From assembly GCA_027858855.1 (NCBI GenBank), contig JAQIBV010000018.1, forward strand, positions 1 to 64,000: 64,000 nucleotides of DNA, read 5' to 3'. This document shows positions 43,575 through 52,429 of this stretch, piece after piece. Source of the stretch: Spirochaetota bacterium. Lineage in GTDB: Bacteria; Spirochaetota; UBA4802; JAFGJZ01. A program made the position numbers and the translations under genes. Positions within the stretch are counted from its first letter, which is position 1. Each line of letters opens with the position of its first letter. The notes beneath the pieces were generated by a model. It made no database searches. It had not been told where the DNA came from and saw only the letters and a list, made by a program, of their open reading frames with translations.

Positions 43575-44281
43575 TATTGTAAAACAAACTCAACAGATCG
43601 ATTATCTATATTAAATTTAAATAGAAATACAATTCCTTTAGAATCACAAAATATTTCCATGATAATCTTTTTTTCCCCTGACTTGAGGTTTATGAAAAAA
43701 GTAATATGGTTCAATAATTTTTCAGTTTCAGAAATCATTACAGGTACAGAGGGGTTTACATATGCACTTAAACGTAAAATTTTCCGTGAGTTAACCGAAG
43801 GGTCATATAGAATATAAGAGAAAGTCTCTCTTTTAAAACCAGATTTTATCGCACGATCTAAAAATTTATTGGTGCCGAAGACGAGGTCACTCTTTAGTTT
43901 AAGAAGAGTGTCTTTTTTGTTCTCTGTAACAATTATATATTCTTTTGCAATTTTGGCGGATATTTCTGTGCGATTGATATCGTTGTTGGTTATTAATGTT
44001 GCTTTAGATGAGTATTGAATAGGGTTGAAAGCCATGGTTTCTCGTATTGTCTCATCTGATATTATTATGGTAGATACGCTCTTCAGATTCATTGAAGACG
44101 TTGTAGTAAGCACTCCATCTGTTTCCATGCGTCGGACTGTTATGTTTCCATTTAAGGTGTCGCCCGTAACTGTGTAGTGCCATTGTCCCTGCGGTAATTT
44201 AGAATCGGCAATAATTGGTTGATAGATAATGAGTGAAAGTAACACTATTTTCATTAAATATATTAGTATAGGTTTTATCAT
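43574..44281 (-). CDS. Secreted protein of unknown function
   Basis: A 235-residue protein with an N-terminal hydrophobic signal (IYLMKIVLLSLIIYQPIIA, cleavage probably before DSK). The mature part is beta-rich (GQWHYTVTGDTLNGNITVRRM) and resembles DUF3108/DUF6134-like periplasmic proteins in pattern only. It overlaps both neighbours by a few bases and so is part of the gltX operon. Its function is unknown. Confidence 0.65.
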   Translation of the reverse strand: MIKPILIYLMKIVLLSLIIYQPIIADSKLPQGQWHYTVTGDTLNGNITVRRMETDGVLTTTSSMNLKSVSTIIISDETIRETMAFNPIQYSSKATLITNNDINRTEISAKIAKEYIIVTENKKDTLLKLKSDLVFGTNKFLDRAIKSGFKRETFSYILYDPSVNSRKILRLSAYVNPSVPVMISETEKLLNHITFFINLKSGEKKIIMEIFCDSKGIVFLFKFNIDNRSVEFVLQ

Positions 44282-45258
44282 AGAAGTGGAGAGTTCTGGT
44301 TAGAAAATTGAATAATTTTTTTATTAAAAGAAAGACATATCGACTGTTCTTTTTTATTAGATATGGTTTCAAATATTTTTCCAATAGGTGTGATTGGAAT
44401 TGTTTCAAACAACTCCTGTTCGTGATCAGTTTTGGAAATGAAGAGCAGTTCACCTTCACTTCCGTGTTTAAGTAGATGATTAAATAAATCTGTAATATTG
44501 TTTTTATCAATTTCCGGTATTACCGGGAATGTGTCCAGCTCAAGCAGGCAGTTCTTACCGTTTTTTTTGCAGAATTCTAAGGTATTAATTAGCGGGGTGT
44601 TAGTAGAATTGAAATAGTAGGGATTATATTTATGCATTATGAAAGAGAGTAGGTCTTTCTGTTTGTCATTTGTTAAAAGTATAGGATCATAGTCTGTTGA
44701 TGGTACATTCGATGAATTAAGAAAATTATTTATATAGAATCCTCGGCCTCCCAAACCGATTGTGTATATTGTTGATGGTGTCTGTACCGATTCATTCGAA
44801 AGAAATTGTTTTCCTGGAGCCTCTCCATAGGCGTAAAGCGAAATGGATATCTGCGTATTTTTGGATTTTTCGAATGTTCCACCAACTACTGTCGATCCAA
44901 TTGTTTCTGCAGAAGAGCTGATTAATGAGTTGATTTGAGAAATGGTATCTTCACTTGTCTTCGCAGGAAAAGTGATTACCGGAAAAAAATAGAGAGGGCA
45001 GGCGTTGACTGAGTTGAGTTGCGAAATGAGTTGTGACATCGCATGCTTAATCATTATTTTAGTCAGATGTTTTTTTTTGCGGATTATTGGAATATTTTCA
45101 ACAGAAGTTTCCGTGACAATGCCACACCTGTTATGCGAAATAATAAAAAACGATATGTTTTTATCTGTAATTTTTTTCAGTTTTGTAGTGGGTGATACGC
45201 CAAAGTAGGCCAGTGTTGTTAAAAAACTGTTAAATGATATTTTTTTTTGTTTCGGCAT
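44278..45258 (-). CDS. Unknown protein, distant resemblance to PurM/ThiL fold
   Basis: A 326-residue soluble protein. Its start abuts the gltX stop. The segments SAETIGSTVVGGTFEKS, TIYTIGLGGRGFYINNF and ITPIGKIFETI recall, in order, the substrate loop, glycine-rich strand and C-terminal motif of AIR synthase-type ATP-binding proteins (PurM, ThiL, SelD, HypE). The usual N-terminal Asp-rich metal motif is not evident. It could be a divergent, possibly inactive member. This is a weak inference. Confidence 0.45.
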   Translation of the reverse strand: MPKQKKISFNSFLTTLAYFGVSPTTKLKKITDKNISFFIISHNRCGIVTETSVENIPIIRKKKHLTKIMIKHAMSQLISQLNSVNACPLYFFPVITFPAKTSEDTISQINSLISSSAETIGSTVVGGTFEKSKNTQISISLYAYGEAPGKQFLSNESVQTPSTIYTIGLGGRGFYINNFLNSSNVPSTDYDPILLTNDKQKDLLSFIMHKYNPYYFNSTNTPLINTLEFCKKNGKNCLLELDTFPVIPEIDKNNITDLFNHLLKHGSEGELLFISKTDHEQELFETIPITPIGKIFETISNKKEQSICLSFNKKIIQFSNQNSPLL

Positions 45259-46698
45259 CTATACCTGTTTTAAGTTATAAGCGGTATTTGCCCGGATTTT
45301 ACATTTTCCAAAATCGTATAGTTTCATAGTTTCGGCTAAATCCGGTCCATGAATTGAACCTGTCATGATGGATCGGCATGGCATAAAAAGATTTTTTCCT
45401 TTAGCGCCTGTTTTTTCTTTTACAAGGTTTATGTAATCAGAATAAAAGTTGTCAGAAGTAAGTTTCGAATCGAAAAGTTCTTTGGTTGTTTCGACTATTT
45501 TCCAACCATCTTCAGATAAAAGTAATTCCTTAATTTCATCTGTATATACTATGTCATCTGATAAAAAGTGTGAAATTTGTGTGTTAATGTCAGATAGAAG
45601 TTCGCAATAAGGGGTTAGAAATGTGATAACAGCAATAAGCCATCCGTCGCTATACGATTTTAAGTCATACTCCTTAGAAAGAAATGGATACATTAGTTTT
45701 AAAAGTTTAGCACCCTCTGTTGAACGGATATAGTTTCCATTCATCCAGCGAAGTTTTTTAAAATCAAAAACTGCAGAACTCGCACCAATTTTAGTCAGTT
45801 CAAATTGTTTAATAATTTCAGATATCGGTAAAATCTCTTCTTCGTCATCTGAAGCCCAGCCTAGCATAGAAATATAGTTTACTAATGCTTCGGGCAGGTA
45901 CCCCTCTTCCCGATAGAGGTTAACCGAGGTTATTCCATGGCGTTTGCTTAATTTTTTTTTATCTTCGCCCATAACCAGTGGGAGATGTGCATATTCAGGG
46001 GTGTCGAATCCCAGAGCTTGTGAAATAAGTAATTGTTTAGGCGTATTGGAGAGATGATCTTCGCCACGTATCACATGAGATATTTTCATTAACGCATCAT
46101 CTATTACAACAATGTAATTATAAACCGGTATTCCATCTGAACGAACGATAATAAAATCACCGCCAATGTTTGAGCTGTTGAAGCTGACACTTCCCTTTAT
46201 GGTGTCGTTGAAAGAGATATCTTTGTCGGGGTTAACGTGAAATCTGATAGTCGGCTTCCGGCCTTCCTGTTCTAGTCGTGTTTTTTGTTCGCTGGTCAGA
46301 TTGCGACAATTGCCGTTATATGTTTCATTGCGACCCGATGCCTGTGCCTCTTTTCTCATCTGTTCTGTTTCTTCGGCAGAGCAGTAGCAGTAGTAGGCTT
46401 TCCCTTCGGATAATAATTTTTCTGTATATTCTTTGTAAATGTCGAATCGTTCTGATTGACGATATGGACCATAATCACCGCCACAGTCCGGTCCTTCGGT
46501 CCATTGAATGCCAAGCCATGAAAGATCTTTCATAATAGAATCTTCAGATTCTTTACTGCTTCTTTCCATGTCGGTATCTTCGATACGAAGAACCAGCGAA
46601 GCGTTATGTTTTTGTGAAAGGAGGTTGTTTATTATTGCAGTTCGTGCATTGCCAATGTGGAGAAATCCTGTAGGGCTTGGTGCAAAACGGAGTCTCAT
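45259..46698 (-). CDS. gltX: Glutamyl-tRNA synthetase
   Basis: A 479-residue class I synthetase. HIGH-type motif SPTGFLHIGNART, glutamate-site region RIEDTDMERS, and the KMSKS-equivalent KLSKRHG at about residue 255. The start at 46698 has AGAGGA upstream and fits the family N-terminus (MRLRFAPSPTG). Discrimination between Glu-only and Glu/Gln charging is not possible from the window. It is the first gene of a four-gene minus-strand operon. Confidence 0.96.
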   Translation of the reverse strand: MRLRFAPSPTGFLHIGNARTAIINNLLSQKHNASLVLRIEDTDMERSSKESEDSIMKDLSWLGIQWTEGPDCGGDYGPYRQSERFDIYKEYTEKLLSEGKAYYCYCSAEETEQMRKEAQASGRNETYNGNCRNLTSEQKTRLEQEGRKPTIRFHVNPDKDISFNDTIKGSVSFNSSNIGGDFIIVRSDGIPVYNYIVVIDDALMKISHVIRGEDHLSNTPKQLLISQALGFDTPEYAHLPLVMGEDKKKLSKRHGITSVNLYREEGYLPEALVNYISMLGWASDDEEEILPISEIIKQFELTKIGASSAVFDFKKLRWMNGNYIRSTEGAKLLKLMYPFLSKEYDLKSYSDGWLIAVITFLTPYCELLSDINTQISHFLSDDIVYTDEIKELLLSEDGWKIVETTKELFDSKLTSDNFYSDYINLVKEKTGAKGKNLFMPCRSIMTGSIHGPDLAETMKLYDFGKCKIRANTAYNLKQV

Positions 46699-46775
46699 AA
46701 TTATCCTCTTAATTTTAACTTAATGCAGGTTTCCCATGCTTACTTATCTTCTAAGATGCGCCAAAGATATGCCAA

Positions 46776-46811
46776 AAAATATGCGCTTATAGTACAGCGC
46801 ATATTTTTTTA
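46776..46811 (-). terminator. Terminator after the YgiT-like gene
   Basis: Hairpin AAAATATGCGC/GCGCATATTTT with A- and T-runs on either side. It sits between the YgiT-like gene and gltX and can act on the minus strand for the former. Confidence 0.85.
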
Positions 46812-47045
46812 GTAGTCATAGAGATTAGCTGATACTTTGTTATGAACAATTTCGCAGCTCTCTTTTTTAATTCTGCGAACCAATTTCTGAATTTTGCTAA
46901 CGGTCTCGTCGGTAAAAAGAACTTTTTTGCACCTTTCACACTGATAGGCTGGAATGTCTTCTAAAATAAAGGTGAACTCATCCTCTGAAGTGCTGTAAGA
47001 ACTTTTACCCTGAATGAGAACTCCTCCGCAGTTGCTGCAGTTCAC
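46809..47045 (-). CDS. YgiT-type zinc-finger protein
   Basis: A 78-residue protein of the YgiT/MqsA N-terminal zinc-finger type. Two CxxC pairs bind zinc: MNCSNCGG and YQCERCKK. After them comes a helix (ETVSKIQKLVRRI) and a short tail. In toxin-antitoxin pairs this domain accompanies a DUF4258 or MqsR toxin and usually a C-terminal HTH. Here there is no HTH and no toxin gene within reach. Confidence 0.82.
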   Translation of the reverse strand: MNCSNCGGVLIQGKSSYSTSEDEFTFILEDIPAYQCERCKKVLFTDETVSKIQKLVRRIKKESCEIVHNKVSANLYDY

Positions 47046-47084
47046 GATGTTTCTCCTGCTTTTTTGTTAGGCTTTGTTGTTTAA

Positions 47085-48473
47085 CTAAAAATAGATATCA
47101 CCGGCAAAATAGATAAAATCATTTTTGTCATAACGACCCATAAAACCATTCTCATTACCGAATTTATGAAACATCCAGTAGCCGGTTTTAATAACATACA
47201 TATTTTCAGGTTTCAGTCCAAGCTCAAACTGAGAGCCAAGATCTTTATCTTCTAGAGAGTAAATTGAGCAATTCAGAATGTAGGCCTTTTTCTTGGCAAA
47301 TTTAATCTGAATCTCGCTGATGAACCTGTTTCTATACTGTTCTTCCTCCATAGCCTTTCTATGGTCAATAATAATATTCTGATTGTATTCTAAATTTATT
47401 AAAAATGTCGAGTTTGTGCTATCTTTAACCAGCTCCAATCCCACGATATAGTCAACTAAAGGTGATTGAAGATATCCATTTTTTCCGTTTGCTACATTTT
47501 CTGCAAGATCTGCATCTTTGACGGAGAAGGTTTTTCCGGTATGATAATAGGCAAGCTCTCCTTTCAAGTTGATGTCCCAAGCCATATTAGCCATAAAGTC
47601 AAGACCACTCATGGTTAATTGGCGGTATTCTGCTTCGATTGAGGGCTCTGTTTCAAGATTTTTTATTGTGTAGGTAGGTGAATGGTCGTATCCTCGATAG
47701 TACATAAAGTGTCCCTGAAAAGTTGTGAAGTGTAGTCCTGCGCGCGCACCGTATGATGCCTGTCTGAGTGAAGCTTCCGGCTGCTTTTCTCCATAAAACG
47801 AAGCATCATAGTTTGAAACTAGATCCATAAAATGGCTGGTATTTTCATTAAGAAACGAAGATGAAAATTCATTATCAGCTTCAAATATTGGGTTGATAAA
47901 CCCATCCATGGAAAAATGGCGGGAAAAATATATAGTTGGATAGATAGCGTAGACTCCCCGTTTTCGTTTTATAGACGTGTTCATAATATGAAAGGAGTAA
48001 TCCTGGGGGTTAATGATGTCGACAGGGTTGAAAAATTCTGTATAACCCCATTTCGTGATCAGTTTTCCTGCCCTGAGCGAAAATGAGTCAAAAATGGTAA
48101 GATTTTGAATTAGAAAATCCTGATTAATATAGGCTTGTCGTATGAAAATATCTGTCTGTTTTTTTTGGTTTTCTGAATTTATAAAGCTGCTGTTAATTGA
48201 TTCATTATCAGCTGAGTATCCCGGCCCGAAAAGTGAGCGAATGGCAGATGTGCCTTGAGCGGTGTCGTAATCGGCTTGGATGTCGACCATTACGGTTGTT
48301 TTGTTCATTGCCTTTTGAAAAACCAGGTTTGAATTAATAGCATTTCTGTAGAAATCTGTCTTCGTTGAATCAAAGCCTGAATAAAATTCCAGAGATCCAC
48401 TCAAGGGAACTTCTGCATTTATTGACGAAATAATAAAAAGAGATGAAATGACAAAAAGAATGCTTTTTTTCAT
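47085..48473 (-). CDS. Outer-membrane beta-barrel protein, DUF1302-like
   Basis: A 462-residue secreted protein with signal peptide MKKSILFVISSLFIISSINA. The mature part shows alternating amphipathic strands rich in aromatic residues and ends in Phe (FAGDIYF), as outer-membrane barrels do. The stretch SLRAGKLITKWGYTEFFNPVDIINPQD matches the DUF1302-type barrel signature. Function is not known; substrate uptake or an outer-membrane structural role is likely. A TATAAT -10 box lies upstream on the minus strand (48527-48532), though its -35 region is weak. Confidence 0.8.
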   Translation of the reverse strand: MKKSILFVISSLFIISSINAEVPLSGSLEFYSGFDSTKTDFYRNAINSNLVFQKAMNKTTVMVDIQADYDTAQGTSAIRSLFGPGYSADNESINSSFINSENQKKQTDIFIRQAYINQDFLIQNLTIFDSFSLRAGKLITKWGYTEFFNPVDIINPQDYSFHIMNTSIKRKRGVYAIYPTIYFSRHFSMDGFINPIFEADNEFSSSFLNENTSHFMDLVSNYDASFYGEKQPEASLRQASYGARAGLHFTTFQGHFMYYRGYDHSPTYTIKNLETEPSIEAEYRQLTMSGLDFMANMAWDINLKGELAYYHTGKTFSVKDADLAENVANGKNGYLQSPLVDYIVGLELVKDSTNSTFLINLEYNQNIIIDHRKAMEEEQYRNRFISEIQIKFAKKKAYILNCSIYSLEDKDLGSQFELGLKPENMYVIKTGYWMFHKFGNENGFMGRYDKNDFIYFAGDIYF

Positions 48474-48815
48474 TGATTTTACCTTTTGGTGCTTGTTTTA
48501 TATATTATGCATGAATTTTGGTGCCTATTATACTATCGGAACGGATAAAAAAAAACTATAGAACGCTTCTCTTATGCTGGTATGGTGATTATAACATTTG
48601 CCATACACAGACCATATTGTCTTATTTGCAAGCATTTGCTTGAGGATAAGAAAGTTGAGAATACAAAATATATAAATTGAAGTTCAATTTAGTTAAAAAT
48701 CCCATCCTGCATTCGTACTGGTGTGTACAATTCAATAATGTGAGACGGGATTGTTGCTGTGAATAAAATTGTTAAGCTGTTTATCGGCAATTTATTAAAT
48801 TAAACAGGGGGTAAC
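48474..48815. other. Divergent promoter region
   Basis: 342 bp between divergent genes. It holds the TATAAT box for the minus-strand gene at 48527-48532, short GGGATT/AATCCC dyads around 48700-48752, and no small gene that I can support. Confidence 0.45.
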
Positions 48816-49913
48816 ATGAAAATAGAAGAATATCTACAGGAACTTTTGAGCGATACTATTTTCTCTTCTATTACAGAGTTAGAGCTTCTCGGGTTGAATA
48901 TTTTTAATCTGGTACTTTTTGCCGCAATTTTTGTTCTATTACTATTTGTTTTTACAGTTATTCGTAAGATTGCATTGTATAGGATCTCTGTTCTTGCAGA
49001 GAGATCAACGTCTCCTTTGAAAGGGGCGATTGCTCAGATATTCAGGGATGTAAATTACCTGTTTTTTGTAGTATTCTCGTTTTATATTGCTTCATATCTG
49101 GTTAATATAGGCGGTCCATTCAATAAGATTGTTCATTATGTGTTTGTTATTGTACTGGGTTTTAATATCATTATATTTATTCAAAATATTGCAATTTACG
49201 CCATACACTCCTATTGGGGCGCGGAGGATCCAGAAGAAAATGAGAATGCAACTGTTGTAAACGCAATATCACTTTTTATGAGGATTGCACTATGGGTTGT
49301 AGGTCTAATCATTCTTCTTTCAAACCTGGGTGTTGAAATATCAGCCTTGGTGGCTTCCCTTGGTATATCATCAATCGCAATTGCCTTTGCTCTTCAAAAT
49401 ATTCTATCAGATGTGTTCAGCTCTTTTTCAATTTATTTAGATCGTCCTTTTGAGGTTGGAGATTTTATTATAGTTGGTGATGATAATGGTATTGTAAAAA
49501 AAGTTGGAATAAAGTCGACACGGATACAGACTCTTCAAGGGCAGTTGCTGGTGATATCAAATCATGAATTAACTAGCGTGCGGATAAACAATTATAAACA
49601 GATGGAAAGCCGAAGGGTTGTCTTTTCGATTGGTGTCATTTATGGAACACCTGTTGAGAAGTTACGTAAGATTCCTCAAATAGTTAAAGATATAATTGAT
49701 GCGCAGGATCTGGCTACCTTTGACCGGACGCACTTCAGTGAAATAGGTAGTCACAGTTTGAATTTTGAAATAGTATACTATGTAAATAGTGCAGATTATT
49801 TAGTTTACCGGGATACTCATCAGTCAGTCTGCCTGGGGATTTACGAGACTTTTGAGAGTGAAGAACTTGAGTTTGCTTTCCCAACCCAGACACTCCTCGT
49901 ACAGAATACTTAA
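48816..49913 (+). CDS. MscS-family mechanosensitive channel
   Basis: A 365-residue inner-membrane protein that opens under membrane tension to release solutes. Several N-terminal helices precede the pore helix and channel domain: EISALVASLGISSIAIAFALQNILSD, then the conserved SIYLDRPFEVGDFIIVGDDNGIVKKVGIKSTRIQT beta domain. The C-terminal domain ends in FAFPTQTLLV, a typical MscS ending. GGGGG precedes the start. It is followed directly by a strong terminator. Confidence 0.93.
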   Translation: MKIEEYLQELLSDTIFSSITELELLGLNIFNLVLFAAIFVLLLFVFTVIRKIALYRISVLAERSTSPLKGAIAQIFRDVNYLFFVVFSFYIASYLVNIGGPFNKIVHYVFVIVLGFNIIIFIQNIAIYAIHSYWGAEDPEENENATVVNAISLFMRIALWVVGLIILLSNLGVEISALVASLGISSIAIAFALQNILSDVFSSFSIYLDRPFEVGDFIIVGDDNGIVKKVGIKSTRIQTLQGQLLVISNHELTSVRINNYKQMESRRVVFSIGVIYGTPVEKLRKIPQIVKDIIDAQDLATFDRTHFSEIGSHSLNFEIVYYVNSADYLVYRDTHQSVCLGIYETFESEELEFAFPTQTLLVQNT

Positions 49914-49959
49914 AAAGCAGATATTGATCTGTCCTCAAAGATCAATATCTGCTTTTTTT
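49912..49959 (+). terminator. Intrinsic terminator of the MscS gene
   Basis: Arms AGCAGATATTGATCT and AGATCAATATCTGCT (15 bp, perfect) with an 8-base loop, then seven T residues. Confidence 0.95.
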
Positions 49960-50006
49960 CGAGCTCTGCGAGAAAAACTCTCCTTAATATCCCAACTGTA
50001 ATATTT

Positions 50007-50043
50007 AAAAAAAAGATTTCCGGATGTTTTCGGAAATCTTTTT
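50007..50043 (-). terminator. Intrinsic terminator of the isomerase gene
   Basis: Minus-strand arms AAAGATTTCCG and CGGAAATCTTT followed by a T-run, about 30 bases past the stop codon. Confidence 0.9.
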
Positions 50044-50073
50044 AATAATTTTCTAATTCTTTAATGCTAAATT

Positions 50074-51552
50074 CTAAAAAGGATTTTCATCATTGTACAG
50101 CATTCCGGCCGGTCTGTTGAAGTCAATTTCATCAACACCAAGTAGTTTTGTAGCAGCAAAAAGTGTTTTACCCGTATGGCCGAATGCCACCCCTGCATGA
50201 TGCGGGAAGTGCTTTCCAATAAGGATATGCCGGTAAAAACGCCCCATCTCTTTTATGGCGAAGACTGCAATTGATCCGAAAGATTGTGGGTCTACGTTTA
50301 AGATCTCGCCATCAGCAACATAGGCTCGTAGCTTTGTGTCGGCAGTAGACTGTAGGCGAAATAGAGTTACGTCTCCCGGTTTTATTGTGCCTTCAAGAGT
50401 TCCTCGCGTAATATCAGGCTCCTTGCCGGGTTCCATTAGTGAGTGCATGATTTTCTGAAATTTTAGCTCACAGCTTCCCATGCATTCTGATGATGTATTT
50501 CCGCAATGAAAGCCCATGAAAAGATCTTTCAGTGTGTAGTCTTTAATGATTTTTTTGTTAGAGTCAAACATATCTTTTGGCACAGAGTTATTTATGTCAA
50601 GCAACGTAGCGGGGGTCTCAGTCGCACAGGTTATCATATACTCAGTTACAGCGCCGTAAATATCAACTTCACAGGCAACGGGAATACCCTTTGCTGCCAA
50701 TCGAGAGTTAACATAGCATGGAACAAATCCGAAAAACTTTTCGAAAGATGGCCAGCATTTGTTAGCAAAGACGCCATACTCGCAGGATCCAAGATTGTTA
50801 TTGTAAAAATCGGTAAGGGCAACTTCGTACTGGGCAAGTTTATCAAGAATATTCGGATAGTTGTTTCCACCTTTCAATTCGGCTTCCATTTCAGCTTTAA
50901 TTTCTGCGATCCGAGGGTCACCTGCGGCTTCATTATAGATATCAAGCAGATCAAGCTCAGAGTTTTCCATAATTTCGATTCCCAGGTCAAACAATGGTTT
51001 GATAGGCGCATTACAGGCATAAAAGTCTTGAGGGCGCGGGCCGAAAGAGAAAACTTTAAGTTTTCTGACTCCTGTTAGTATGCGAGCTATTGGGTAAAAC
51101 TCTTTGATCATTTGTGCTATTTCAGCGGAAGTTCCAACAGGGTACTCTGGAATATAGGGCTTAATTTTTCTCAAATCAGCGCTGATAGATGCATTCAACA
51201 TACCGCAATATGCATCTCCACGGCCGTCCTGAAGCCCTGAGGAGGCCTCTTCTGCGGCTGCACAGAACATTACAGGTCCATTGAACCGTTGAGCCATTAT
51301 AGATAGAGGACCTTCCGGTCCGAAGTTACCAAGAAATACAACCAGGGCGTTAATACCGGCTTCAGAGGCCTCGTTAAGAGCCTGTAGTGCGTCGTTTTCA
51401 TTTTCAACTGTTGTCGTAAGTTCGGTTATTTCGATGTTGCTTTTTCGGCATGCTTCGACTACCGCAGTTCTTCTCTTTTGTGATAGTTCAATTGGAAAGC
51501 AGTCCCGACTGACGGCGACTATTGCCATCTTAATTTTTGGAATGTTTTTCAT
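50074..51552 (-). CDS. L-fucose/L-arabinose isomerase-family protein
   Basis: About 492 residues from the ATG at 51552, which has AGGAG upstream; the longer start at 51579 is less likely. The protein belongs to the fucose/arabinose isomerase-like superfamily: an N-terminal Rossmann-like region (VSRDCFPIELSQ), a middle domain with GPRPQDFYACNAPI and CEVDIYGAVTEYM, and a C-terminal domain with FHCGNTSSECM and FPHHAGVAFGH. A metal-dependent aldose-ketose isomerase is expected. The sugar is unknown, and no kinase, aldolase or transporter genes accompany it. Confidence 0.85.
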   Translation of the reverse strand: MKNIPKIKMAIVAVSRDCFPIELSQKRRTAVVEACRKSNIEITELTTTVENENDALQALNEASEAGINALVVFLGNFGPEGPLSIMAQRFNGPVMFCAAAEEASSGLQDGRGDAYCGMLNASISADLRKIKPYIPEYPVGTSAEIAQMIKEFYPIARILTGVRKLKVFSFGPRPQDFYACNAPIKPLFDLGIEIMENSELDLLDIYNEAAGDPRIAEIKAEMEAELKGGNNYPNILDKLAQYEVALTDFYNNNLGSCEYGVFANKCWPSFEKFFGFVPCYVNSRLAAKGIPVACEVDIYGAVTEYMITCATETPATLLDINNSVPKDMFDSNKKIIKDYTLKDLFMGFHCGNTSSECMGSCELKFQKIMHSLMEPGKEPDITRGTLEGTIKPGDVTLFRLQSTADTKLRAYVADGEILNVDPQSFGSIAVFAIKEMGRFYRHILIGKHFPHHAGVAFGHTGKTLFAATKLLGVDEIDFNRPAGMLYNDENPF

Positions 51553-51648
51553 TGGAATCTCCTTTTTGTTTGTGAACAATATACTTTATGTATCTGTATT
51601 TGACCTATTAAAAGCTCATATCCCTTAGTATTTGTTTTTATAAGATAT

Positions 51649-51680
51649 AAAAAAGACCGCCCCTGTAAAAGGCGGTCTTT
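51649..51680 (-). terminator. Terminator of the tRNA-Arg unit
   Basis: Arms AAAGACCGCC and GGCGGTCTTT, followed on the minus strand by a T-run, starting within two bases of the tRNA-Arg 3' end. Confidence 0.9.
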
Positions 51681-51681
51681 G

Positions 51682-51755
51682 CGCGTCTAACAGGATTCGA
51701 ACCTGTGACCTTTCGATTCGTAGTCGAACACTCTATCCAGCTGAGCTATAGACGC
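51682..51755 (-). tRNA. tRNA-Arg(ACG)
   Basis: 74 bases. Acceptor arms GCGTCTA and TAGACGC pair fully, the D-arm is AGCTCAGCTGGATAGAGT, the anticodon loop CTACGAA carries ACG, and the T-loop is GGTTCGAATCC. The first anticodon A is expected to be deaminated to inosine by TadA. Confidence 0.95.
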
Positions 51756-51756
51756 A

Positions 51757-52104
51757 TTATATGTTAAGCTTTTCAGCAAAACTGCTAACCATTGGAATTG
51801 TGATTACCCGTTGTCTGTATGCTAAAAATGCAGCACACAGTGAAAACAAAAAATAGACTGATAAAAGCACATATTGAATTGTGCTTAGAATAAAGAAAAT
51901 AATAATGTATGTTGATGGCGAAAAGAAATCAACAATCGTTATAATGATGGATGTTGTAATAACGCCAACAGAAATAATAAATGATACTTTCGCGTTTTTT
52001 TGATCAATATCATTTTGCCTGTTAAGGTACAGCGGAAAAAGCCATCCAATAAAGGGTAAAAAACCAATAGCAGAAATGAACTTGGAGAAATTAAAAGGTA
52101 TCAT
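51757..52104 (-). CDS. Small membrane protein embedded in a tRNA operon
   Basis: A 115-residue hydrophobic protein with about three membrane segments (ISAIGFLPFIGWLFPLYL, FIISVGVITTSIIITIVDF, IIIFFILSTIQYVLLSVYFLF). No family is recognised beyond a likeness to small DUF4870-type proteins. It lies between tRNA-Ser(GCT) and tRNA-Arg(ACG) with only 20 bases upstream and one base downstream, so it is almost certainly released from a mixed transcript by tRNA processing enzymes. Confidence 0.75.
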   Translation of the reverse strand: MIPFNFSKFISAIGFLPFIGWLFPLYLNRQNDIDQKNAKVSFIISVGVITTSIIITIVDFFSPSTYIIIFFILSTIQYVLLSVYFLFSLCAAFLAYRQRVITIPMVSSFAEKLNI

Positions 52105-52124
52105 TTTATATCCGCTTATTTATT

Positions 52125-52209
52125 CGGAGAGAGAGGGATTCGAACCCTCGGAACCTTGCAGTTCCACGATTTAGCAAACCGTTCCCTTCGGCCACTCGGG
52201 CATCTCTCC
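52125..52209 (-). tRNA. tRNA-Ser(GCT)
   Basis: 85 bases with long variable arm. Acceptor arms GGAGAGA and TCTCTCC pair, the anticodon loop TTGCTAA carries GCT, and the T-loop is GGTTCGAATCC. Confidence 0.95.
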
Positions 52210-52219
52210 GTAAAAAATT

Positions 52220-52302
52220 CGGAAGGTGAGAGATTCGAACTCTCGGAACTTGCGTTCAACGGTTTTCAAGACCGTCACCATCGACCACTCGGACAACCTT
52301 CC
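52220..52302 (-). tRNA. tRNA-Ser(TGA)
   Basis: 83 bases with long variable arm. Acceptor arms GGAAGGT and ACCTTCC pair, the anticodon loop CTTGAAA carries TGA, and the T-loop is AGTTCGAATCT. It lies 10 bases upstream of tRNA-Ser(GCT). Confidence 0.95.
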
Positions 52303-52309
52303 GAGAGCA

Positions 52310-52337
52310 AATCTATTTATAGAGCAACTGTTGTCAA
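52310..52337 (-). promoter_or_regulatory. Promoter of the Ser/Ser/Arg tRNA unit
   Basis: On the minus strand a perfect TTGACA (52332-52337) and TAGATT (52310-52315) at 16-base spacing, immediately before tRNA-Ser(TGA). Confidence 0.65.
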
Positions 52338-52429
52338 TTAAAAAAGTAAAAATTTTTTTTATAAGACGGAATTGTCAGTTTTAAATCTATCGAAAGGTAT
52401 GATTTAGCGAATTGCCATGTTTGAAAATT

